Source: Verticiella alkaliphila (GTDB taxonomy: Bacteria; Pseudomonadota; Gammaproteobacteria; Burkholderiales; Burkholderiaceae_B). Taken from it: a DNA stretch of 64,000 bases. The stretch lies in NCBI RefSeq assembly GCF_018904615.1, contig NZ_JADCNH010000015.1, positions 1-64,000 on the forward strand, written 5' to 3'. Each line of letters starts with the position of its first letter. The first letter of the stretch is position 1. Made by a program: the position numbers and the translations under genes. Under the pieces are notes generated by a model. It worked only from the letters and a program-made list of their open reading frames with translations, did not search any database and was not told the origin of the DNA. Shown here piece by piece: positions 57,587-64,000 of this stretch.

Positions 57587-58534
57587 TCACTGTTTCGGCA
57601 AACCTGGCTTCGCGTCTGGTGCAGGCGGTGCCTGCACCAGGCTTTGCACGAGCGCCGCAGCCGAGCGCGGCAGATCCTGCGCTGGGCCGTGACACACCAC
57701 GAAGCGGCGTGCCGCCCAGGCCTCCCTGACAGGCACATGCGCGAACTCGGCATCGGCAGCGATGCGCTCGGCCACGCCGCTGGGCACCAGCCCTACCCCC
57801 ATGCCGGCACGAATCATGGACAGCATGGTGTCAAAGCTGCGGGTACGCACGCGCAGGCGCAGCGGCGCGCCATGCTGCGCGGCCTCACGCTCGATCAGGG
57901 CGGCCAGCGCCGTGCCTTCGGCGAGCGCGACGAACTCGTAGGGCAGCAATGCGGCGAAGTCGACCTCCGCGCGCTTGGCGAGCGCATGTCCGGCCGGTAC
58001 GACGAGCACGAGCCGGTCATGGCGGTAAGCGTGAACGACGAAGCCTGGCGGCGGCGCGAGGCTCTCCTCGTGGATGCCGATGTCCACCGTGCCTTGCACG
58101 AGTGCCTTCACGACGTCCAGGCTGCTCATCTCGTGCAGATCGATATCGACGTAGGGGTGCGCATCCCGATGGCGCATCAGATCCTCTGGCAGGAACTGCA
58201 GTGCCGCGGAGGTGCAGGCTGCCACGCGCACCGTACCCTTGTCGCCATGAGCAAAGGCCGCTGCCTCGCTGTGCATGCGCTCCACAGCCTGCATGAGCCC
58301 GCGCGCGTGCGTGAGCAGGCTTCGCCCGGCCGGCGTCAGAACCATGCCGTGCGGACGACGATCAAACAGCGCGAGACCGAATTGTGCCTCCAAATCGGCA
58401 ATGCGCCGCGACGCTGCCGTCACGGCGACGCACTGCTGCTCTGCGGCGCGCGTGATGCTGCCGTGCTCGACGGTGGCAATGAAGAGCCGGACACTCGTGA
58501 GATCGAACCGGAGGCTGGACAAAGATCGGATCAA
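57587..58534 (-). CDS. LysR-family transcriptional regulator
   Basis: A 315-residue regulator. The helix-turn-helix FIATVEHGSITRAAEQQCVAVTAASRRIADLEAQFGLALFDRRPHG is followed by the ligand domain (SFDTMLSMIRAGMGVGLVPSG). The start appears to be TTG 58534, nine bases after GGGAG. It lies 120 bases upstream of the hydroxy-acid dehydrogenase on the same strand and is the likely regulator. Confidence 0.92.
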   Translation of the reverse strand: MIRSLSSLRFDLTSVRLFIATVEHGSITRAAEQQCVAVTAASRRIADLEAQFGLALFDRRPHGMVLTPAGRSLLTHARGLMQAVERMHSEAAAFAHGDKGTVRVAACTSAALQFLPEDLMRHRDAHPYVDIDLHEMSSLDVVKALVQGTVDIGIHEESLAPPPGFVVHAYRHDRLVLVVPAGHALAKRAEVDFAALLPYEFVALAEGTALAALIEREAAQHGAPLRLRVRTRSFDTMLSMIRAGMGVGLVPSGVAERIAADAEFAHVPVREAWAARRFVVCHGPAQDLPRSAAALVQSLVQAPPAPDAKPGLPKQ

Positions 58535-58579
58535 TTCCGAGAACTCCCGCGGGCGTGCAATCGACCAGACAGCATCGCT

Positions 58580-58677
58580 ATGAATGTAGGACCAATAAAT
58601 GCACCAACCTTATAGAGAATCATCAATAAAGTCAGCATATTTTCGAATGCGCATTCTTTAATTGACCCTACATTCAT
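58580..58677. promoter_or_regulatory. Inverted repeats in the LysR upstream region
   Basis: ATGAATGTAGG (58580-58590) and its exact complement CCTACATTCAT (58667-58677) bracket an AT-rich 76-base stretch. Inside lies the perfect palindrome GAATGCGCATTC (58645-58656). The right arm overlaps the MarR stop codon. The paired 11-mers look like two copies of one protein-binding site in opposite orientation. Confidence 0.55.
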
Positions 58678-59168
58678 GGCGATGACGGCGGCAATACGCT
58701 CGCGATGCGCTGCAGTATCTGCAGGAATCGCTCGCGATCCTCCGGCTCGATGCAGCGGGCCAGTTCGCGTTCATGCTCGGCCGCGCAACGTTCAAGGCTG
58801 GACCAGGCTTGCTGCCCGTGGGAGGACAACGTCAGCCCGTAACGCCGACGATCCGCGTCGGAACGCTCGCGCAATACGAAATCTCGTCGCACCAGATCCT
58901 CCAGAATGGGGGTCAGGCTGGATTTGTCCCGGCCCATGGCCTTGCCAAGCGCGGTCTGGGTGATGCCAGGATTCTGGCCGATGAGAACGATGGCGGCGAA
59001 ATGGCCCGCACGGATGTCGACCTGCCCCACGCGCTGCTTGAAGGCGGCAAAAGAGGCCTCCTGGGCGCGCCGCAAGTGAAAGCCCACCGCGTGCTCGAAC
59101 CAGCCTAGCCGGACGTCAGCCGGCTCGGCCGCAGGTGGCGGCTCGCGATCAGGGGTTGGCGATGACAC
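58674..59168 (-). CDS. MarR-family transcriptional regulator
   Basis: A 164-residue winged-helix regulator: DIRAGHFAAIVLIGQNPGITQTALGKAMGRDKSSLTPILEDLVRRDFV and the wing RSDADRRRYGLTLSSHGQQA. Start codon is GTG 59168, six bases after AGGAG. It follows the FAD-linked oxidase gene by 83 bases on the same strand and probably controls the lactate module. Confidence 0.92.
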   Translation of the reverse strand: MSSPTPDREPPPAAEPADVRLGWFEHAVGFHLRRAQEASFAAFKQRVGQVDIRAGHFAAIVLIGQNPGITQTALGKAMGRDKSSLTPILEDLVRRDFVLRERSDADRRRYGLTLSSHGQQAWSSLERCAAEHERELARCIEPEDRERFLQILQRIASVLPPSSP

Positions 59169-59251
59169 GATGATCTCCTGACACCGTCTGGCTCAGGTCA
59201 GGACCCATGCCAGCCAGGCCGGCATGGCCACACGCGCTGAGCAGCAGTGAA

Positions 59252-60667
59252 TCATGCATCCCAGGCAACGATCTTGCCGGGGTTCAGGATGTTGTTCGGA
59301 TCGAGCGCGCGCTTGAGCTGGCGCATCACGGCCACGCCTTCGTCACCGTGCTCCTGGGCCATGAATTGCATCTTGTGAAGTCCGACGCCATGCTCGCCCG
59401 TGCAGGTGCCATCCATGGCGAGTGCACGTTCGACGATACGGCGATTGAAGGCTTCCGCCTCTTCGTACTCGGCCACGCTGTCCGGATCGAGCAGCATCTG
59501 CACGTGGAAGTTGCCGTCACCCACATGACCCACGATGATGGTGGGAAAGCTCACATGCGCGAGATCGGCCGTCGTCTCGCCGATGCAGTCGGCCAGACGC
59601 GAGATGGGCACGCACACATCCGTGCTGCTGGCCTTGCAGCCGGGCCGCAACTGCAGACCGGAGAAGTAGGCATTGTGCCGAGCGGCCCACAGCCGCGAGC
59701 GATCCTCAGGCTTGTCGGCCCAGGCGAAATCCTGCCCACCGTGCTCGGCCGTGATCTCCTGGACGAGTTCGGCCTGTTCCTTCACGCCCGCGGGCGATCC
59801 ATGGAACTCGAACAGCAGCATGGGGGACTCGCGTAGGCCAAGCTTGCTGTAGAGATTGACGGCCTTGACCGCATTGGCGTCCATGAGCTCCACGCGGGCG
59901 ACAGGCACGCCGAGCTGGATGATCTGGATGACTGAACGTACGGCATCGTCCACGGTGGCGAATGCGCACACGGCGGCGGAGACGGCCTCCGGTTGCGGAT
60001 ACAGTCGAAGCGTCGCCTCGGTGATGATCCCCAGCGTGCCTTCGCTGCCGACATACAGGCGGGTCAGGTCGTACCCTGCGGAGGACTTGCGGGCGCGCCG
60101 GGCCGTGCGAACGATGCTGCCATCCGCCGCCACCACCGTGAGGTTGACGACGTTCTCGCGCATCGTGCCGTAGCGCACGGCGTTGGTGCCGGACGCCCGG
60201 GTGGCGCACATGCCGCCCAGGCTCGCATCCGCGCCCGGATCGATCGGGAAGAATAGCCCCGTGTCCCGGATCTCTTCGTTCAGCCGCTTGCGCGTCACGC
60301 CCGCCTGGACCGTCACCGTCAGGTCGTCCGGGTGCACCGCCACAATCCGATCCATCCGGGACAGATCGACGACGACGCCACCGTGGATGGCGAGGAAATT
60401 GCCTTCCAGGGAGGACCCTGCCCCGTAGGCGATCAGCGGTACACGATGGGCATTGCACAACGCGGCCACCGCTGACACCTCCTCGGTGCTCTCGGGGAAC
60501 ACCACGGCGTCGGGCGGCATCGTCGCATACGGCGATTCGTCCTTGCCGTGGTGCTCACGCACCGCCACCGACTGCGAGAATCGCTCACCGAAGCGGGCCG
60601 ACAGGGCATCGAGCAAGGCGGCCGGCACATCACGTGGAACGGCCTGCAGATCGTGGATGGCATTCAT
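59252..60667 (-). CDS. FAD-linked oxidase (D-lactate / glycolate dehydrogenase GlcD/Dld type)
   Basis: A 471-residue FAD_binding_4 oxidase. Seen: PLIAYGAGSSLEGNFLAIHGGVVVDLSRM (FAD pyrophosphate loop), DPGADASLGGMCATRASGTNAVRYG, YVGSEGTLGIITEATLRLYP, and the C-terminal VGHVGDGNFHVQ, GTCTGEHGVGLHK and LDPNNILNPGKI. Together with the neighbouring FMN enzyme it would cover both lactate or 2-hydroxyacid stereoisomers. Confidence 0.93.
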   Translation of the reverse strand: MNAIHDLQAVPRDVPAALLDALSARFGERFSQSVAVREHHGKDESPYATMPPDAVVFPESTEEVSAVAALCNAHRVPLIAYGAGSSLEGNFLAIHGGVVVDLSRMDRIVAVHPDDLTVTVQAGVTRKRLNEEIRDTGLFFPIDPGADASLGGMCATRASGTNAVRYGTMRENVVNLTVVAADGSIVRTARRARKSSAGYDLTRLYVGSEGTLGIITEATLRLYPQPEAVSAAVCAFATVDDAVRSVIQIIQLGVPVARVELMDANAVKAVNLYSKLGLRESPMLLFEFHGSPAGVKEQAELVQEITAEHGGQDFAWADKPEDRSRLWAARHNAYFSGLQLRPGCKASSTDVCVPISRLADCIGETTADLAHVSFPTIIVGHVGDGNFHVQMLLDPDSVAEYEEAEAFNRRIVERALAMDGTCTGEHGVGLHKMQFMAQEHGDEGVAVMRQLKRALDPNNILNPGKIVAWDA

Positions 60668-60697
60668 GGCATGTTCCTATCGGCCGTGGCGGCCCGA

Positions 60698-61666
60698 TCA
60701 GTTGTTCTCCAGCACGTCGCCCAGGCCCTGGCGCTCCAGAAGCGAGGACAGATGCTCCCAGCCGTGGAAATCGATGACGATCTGGCCTCTTTCCTTGGCG
60801 CCGAGCTTGAAGGTCACCTTGGTGCCGAGCATGTCGGACAGGGCCTCCTCCAGGCGCGTCACGTCGCGGCTCGCGCCCTTGCCGGGCTTGGCACGTTCCG
60901 TCTGTTCGCGTTGGGCCGCCGCGACGAGCTTTTCCGTCTCGCGCACCGACAGACGACGCGCCACGACGACGTTCGCCAACTGGATCTGCATGGCGGCGTC
61001 CAGCGCCAGCAGCGCGCGCGCATGCCCCATGTCGATGTCACCTGCGAGCAGCATGGTCTGCACGGGTTGCGCCAGGTTGAGCAGACGCAGCAGGTTGCTC
61101 GTGGCAGAGCGTGAACGGCCGATGGCCTGGGCCGCCTGCTCGTGCGTGAGGCCGAATTCGTCCAGAAGCCGCTGCACGCCCTGCGCTTCTTCCAGAGGGT
61201 TCAGATCCTCGCGCTGGATGTTCTCGATGAGCGCCATGACGGCGGCATGCTCGTCATCCACCTCGCGTACCAGGACGGGCACCGCCGCCAGGCCGGCGAT
61301 CTTGGCGGCCCGGAACCGGCGTTCACCCGCGATGATCTCGTAGCGCTGCGCGGCCTTGCCGGTGGGCGGGGCGAGCGGGCGCACAAGGATGGGCTGCATG
61401 AGCCCCTGCGCACGAATCGAGTCGGCAAGCTCGTTGAGGGCGCCCTCGTCCATGCGCGTGCGCGGCTGATACTTGCCGGCTTCCAGCACGGTGACGGGAA
61501 GCGTGGCCGGCGGCGTATCGGCCGCAGTGGCAACCGGCTCGGTCACAGCCTTGGCAGGCGCCGCCGCCTTGCGCGACGGGCGCTCGAGCGCCTCCAGGGC
61601 GGGACCGTCGCCACCGAGCAGTGCGTCCAAGCCGCGACCGAGTCCTTTGGGTTTCTTGGCAACCAT
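60698..61666 (-). CDS. parB: Chromosome-partitioning protein ParB
   Basis: A 322-residue CTPase and parS-binding protein. MVAKKPKGLGRGLDALLGGD at the start is the ParA-interacting tail. The CTP-binding ParB domain has GLMQPILVRPL and IIAGERRFRAAKIAG with ENIQREDLNPLEEA, and the helix-turn-helix is LTHEQAAQAIGRSRSATSNLLRLL. A C-terminal dimer domain follows. 36 bases from parA. Confidence 0.97.
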   Translation of the reverse strand: MVAKKPKGLGRGLDALLGGDGPALEALERPSRKAAAPAKAVTEPVATAADTPPATLPVTVLEAGKYQPRTRMDEGALNELADSIRAQGLMQPILVRPLAPPTGKAAQRYEIIAGERRFRAAKIAGLAAVPVLVREVDDEHAAVMALIENIQREDLNPLEEAQGVQRLLDEFGLTHEQAAQAIGRSRSATSNLLRLLNLAQPVQTMLLAGDIDMGHARALLALDAAMQIQLANVVVARRLSVRETEKLVAAAQREQTERAKPGKGASRDVTRLEEALSDMLGTKVTFKLGAKERGQIVIDFHGWEHLSSLLERQGLGDVLENN

Positions 61667-61702
61667 GCGTGCTGTCCTGATGAATTGAGCGTAAGCGGAG
61701 GC

Positions 61703-62488
61703 TTACCACTTCTTGATGCGAGCGATCATTTCCTTGCCGAAGTCCATGTAGGCCTTCGCACCGCGCGAGGATTTGTCGTAGAGCACACCGGGAATGCCGT
61801 GGCTGGGCGCCTCGGCCAGGCGAACGTTGCGCGGCACGATCGTGCGGAACACCTTGTCGCCGAAGTGCGATTCGAGCTGCGCAGACACCTGTTGCTGCAG
61901 CGTCATGCGCGGATCGAACATCACCCGCAGCAAGCCGATCAACCGCAGTTCCGGGTTGATGTTGGCGTGCACCCGCTTGACGGTGTTGACCAGGTCCGAC
62001 AGCCCTTCGAGCGCAAAGTACTCGCACTGCATCGGGATCACCACGCCGTGCGCTGCGGTCAGACCGTTCAGGGTCAGCATGGACAAGGTTGGTGGGCAGT
62101 CGACGAGGATGAAGTCGTAGTCACCGGCCACCTCGGAGATTGCCTGCTTCAGCTGAGATTCTCGGGCCTGCATCTGCACGAGATCAATCTCGGCGCCGGA
62201 GAGCTCGCGATTGGCGGGCAGCACGTCATAGCCGGATTCGACGGCCACTGCCGCATCGCGGATCTGCGCCTCGCCGATCAGCACTTCATAGACAGTCTTT
62301 TCAAGCGTGCGCTTGTCGATACCGCTGCCCATCGTGGCGTTGCCCTGCGGATCCAGATCCACGAGCAACACCCGCTTGCCCAGCACGGCGAGCGCAGCGG
62401 CGAGATTGACCGCCGTGGTCGTCTTGCCCACGCCGCCCTTCTGGTTGGCAATGCAGAAAATCCGGGCGGGAGCGCGTTTTGAGGCCAT
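61703..62488 (-). CDS. parA: Chromosome-partitioning ATPase ParA
   Basis: A 261-residue ATPase that moves ParB-parS complexes. The deviant Walker A is FCIANQKGGVGKTTTAVNLAA, Walker B is FILVDCPPTLSMLTLNGL, and RLIGLLRVMFDPR follows. Upstream of rsmG by 39 bases in the usual mnmG-rsmG-parA-parB order. Confidence 0.97.
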   Translation of the reverse strand: MASKRAPARIFCIANQKGGVGKTTTAVNLAAALAVLGKRVLLVDLDPQGNATMGSGIDKRTLEKTVYEVLIGEAQIRDAAVAVESGYDVLPANRELSGAEIDLVQMQARESQLKQAISEVAGDYDFILVDCPPTLSMLTLNGLTAAHGVVIPMQCEYFALEGLSDLVNTVKRVHANINPELRLIGLLRVMFDPRMTLQQQVSAQLESHFGDKVFRTIVPRNVRLAEAPSHGIPGVLYDKSSRGAKAYMDFGKEMIARIKKW

Positions 62489-62527
62489 GTGACAGATCCG
62501 AGAAGGCGAGTGAGGAAATCAGCGCGG

Positions 62528-63193
62528 TCAACCGCGCCCGAACAACAAGAGGCAACGCTGGGCATCCAAGCCCGGCACGGCCAGCGGCAGGGTGTGCTGC
62601 AATTGCCAACCACTGGCAGTGCCGAGTTCCGCAAGCTCGGCATCCGGTGCTCGACCTTTCATGGCAGCGAGCGTACCACCGTCGCGCACATGCCGGCCGG
62701 CGAGTGTCGCAAAATCCGCCAGACTGGCGAACGCACGCGAGATCACCACGTCGCACTGCGCGGGCACCATCGTTTCCACGCGGGCGTGCGTTGCGCGCAG
62801 ATTGGGCAGTCGAAGCACGCCTGCGACCTGCCGCACGAACGACGTCTTCTTCTCCACGGCATCGACGCAGCAGATCTCCCAACCGGACTGCATGATGGCC
62901 AGCACCACGCCGGGAAGACCGCCGCCCGAACCGACATCCATGACCGTGGCAGGGCCCTCACCCAGCTGCTCGCGCAGCGCGGGCAGCACCATGAGACAAT
63001 CGAGCACATGCTGTACGCGCATGGCCTCGACATCGCGAATGGCTGTGAGGTTGTAGGTGCGATTCCAGCGCAGCATCTGCGCCAGGTATTCCGTCAATGC
63101 GTCGGCTTGTACCGCGGTGAGGGGCACTCCGCCGCGTTGAGCGTCCGTGGCGAGGCGAGCAGCCAGCGCGCTGCGGTCCAGTTGATCGTTCAC
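62528..63193 (-). CDS. rsmG: 16S rRNA (guanine(527)-N7)-methyltransferase RsmG
   Basis: A 221-residue SAM methyltransferase acting on G527. [13 protein letters not shown] and the SAM loop [17 protein letters not shown] are conserved, followed by [14 protein letters not shown] and [15 protein letters not shown]. The ATG at 63193 overlaps the mnmG stop by four bases. Confidence 0.97.
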   Translation of the reverse strand: MNDQLDRSALAARLATDAQRGGVPLTAVQADALTEYLAQMLRWNRTYNLTAIRDVEAMRVQHVLDCLMVLPALREQLGEGPATVMDVGSGGGLPGVVLAIMQSGWEICCVDAVEKKTSFVRQVAGVLRLPNLRATHARVETMVPAQCDVVISRAFASLADFATLAGRHVRDGGTLAAMKGRAPDAELAELGTASGWQLQHTLPLAVPGLDAQRCLLLFGRG

Positions 63194-64000
63194 GCGGACA
63201 GTGCCCCCGCTGCGCGAGCGCCGTACTGCAGGCGCTTCAGGTGGACCAGCAGAAGCGAAATGGCCGCGGGGGTGACACCGGAGATGCGGGCCGCCTGGCC
63301 GACGGTCTCTGGACGGTTCTGCTTGAGCTTGGCGCGCACTTCGAAGGACAACCCTCGGACGGCGTCGTAATCCACGTCTTCCGGAATGGCCTGCGATTCG
63401 TGGGCAGCCTGCTTCTCGACCTCACCACGTTGGCGTTCGATGTAGCCGGCGTACTTCACCTGGATCTCGACCTGCTCGGCCAGTTCGCCCGCGGGCAGGC
63501 CAGGACCGGCCACCAGCGCCCCTTCCGCATCGCGAGCCGCCATGAGGGCGGCATAGTCGACGTCTGGGCGGCGCAGCAGGTCGACCAGGTTGTACTCGCG
63601 CTCGATCGGCTTGCCCAGCAGCGGCTCGGCCTGCGCTGGCGGCAGCGTCTTGGGATTCACCCAGATGCTGCGCAGCCGCTCGATTTCACGGGAAACACCG
63701 TCTCGTTTGCGATTGAAGGCGTCCCAACGCGTGTCGTCGACCAGACCCAGCGCCCTGCCCTGTTCGGTCAGTCGCATGTCCGCATTGTCTTCCCGCAGGC
63801 TGAGGCGGTACTCGGCGCGCGAGGTGAACATGCGATACGGCTCGGACACCCCGCGTGTGACCAGGTCGTCCACGAGGACACCCAGGTAGGCCTCGTCGCG
63901 GCGGGGCACCCACGCTTCCTCGCCACGGGACGACCGGGCTGCGTTGATCCCTGCCAACAAGCCCTGCGCCGCAGCTTCTTCGTACCCCGTCGTACCGTTG
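63190..64000 (-). CDS. mnmG: tRNA uridine-5-carboxymethylaminomethyl enzyme MnmG, C-terminal part
   Basis: The reading frame is open to the right edge ([26 protein letters not shown]) and gives about 269 C-terminal residues. [54 protein letters not shown] and YAGYIERQ are MnmG signatures. MnmG with MnmE modifies the wobble uridine of several tRNAs using FAD and NADH. The N-terminal FAD domain lies beyond the window. Confidence 0.97.
   Translation of the reverse strand, partial: NGTTGYEEAAAQGLLAGINAARSSRGEEAWVPRRDEAYLGVLVDDLVTRGVSEPYRMFTSRAEYRLSLREDNADMRLTEQGRALGLVDDTRWDAFNRKRDGVSREIERLRSIWVNPKTLPPAQAEPLLGKPIEREYNLVDLLRRPDVDYAALMAARDAEGALVAGPGLPAGELAEQVEIQVKYAGYIERQRGEVEKQAAHESQAIPEDVDYDAVRGLSFEVRAKLKQNRPETVGQAARISGVTPAAISLLLVHLKRLQYGARAAGALSA

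Noticed and set aside
60617-60637. parS-like CACGTGGAAC near parB, and a similar CCACGTGGAAC at 49321 in atpD
   Set aside because: Each matches only about 10-12 of 16 positions of TGTTCCACGTGGAACA, and the atpD one encodes conserved residues (FHVAEVF). No convincing parS is visible in the window.

Overview
The window is about 66% GC and nearly fully coding. It reads as the chromosome of a Burkholderiales beta-proteobacterium, most likely Alcaligenaceae (Bordetella/Achromobacter relatives). The evidence is the block mnmG-rsmG-parA-parB, a complete atpIBEFHAGDC operon, hemE-priA, the order ftsY/rsmD/coaD/ferredoxin, and four Bug-type (TctC) periplasmic binding proteins. The genus cannot be fixed from the sequence alone.

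Layout. 1-2.8 kb: housekeeping (ftsY start, rsmD, coaD, YfhL-type ferredoxin) and a flavin monooxygenase. 2.8-6.5 kb: a MarR regulator divergent from a Bug / CoA-transferase / CitE-like lyase operon. 6.5-9.4 kb: a DUF445 membrane protein, a small membrane protein and an Rpn-type PD-(D/E)XK nuclease. 9.5-13.1 kb: an aldehyde dehydrogenase divergent from its AcoR-type sigma-54 activator, with a recognisable -24/-12 promoter and two palindromic upstream sites. 13.2-17.4 kb: AraC regulator, acyl-CoA dehydrogenase, Bug protein, and a degenerate REP-transposase-like gene. 17.5-23.4 kb: a CoA-transferase / enoyl-CoA hydratase / AtuA-like / GntR / Bug operon. 23.4-30.2 kb: aminotransferase, Rep-like helicase, priA, hemE.

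31.2-37.0 kb is the most striking region. Six co-directional genes look like a proteobacterial version of the mycobacterial decaprenylphosphoryl-arabinose pathway: a UbiA-type phosphoribosyltransferase, a DUF212/PAP2-like protein, GtrA, DprE1, a large GT-C-like membrane glycosyltransferase and DprE2. 37.0-48.4 kb is an accessory catabolic region: an FdhF/YdeP-like oxidoreductase, an esterase-like lipoprotein, a Bug protein, a split AtuA-like pair with a divergent LysR, an XRE-cupin regulator divergent from a class II aldolase, and a TRAP-type binding protein. 48.5-56.3 kb is the ATP synthase operon with a clear terminator. 56.3-60.7 kb is a lactate/2-hydroxyacid oxidation module. 60.7-64 kb is parB, parA, rsmG and the C-terminal part of mnmG. 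From the atp operon to the right edge everything is on the minus strand.

Three genes, including the normally essential atpA, carry single-base frameshifts. In each, restoring one base within or beside an imperfect GGGCGCCC palindrome repairs the frame. This pattern points to sequencing or assembly error rather than genuine decay. rsmD has no ATG, GTG or TTG start in its frame, only an ATC behind a good ribosome binding site.
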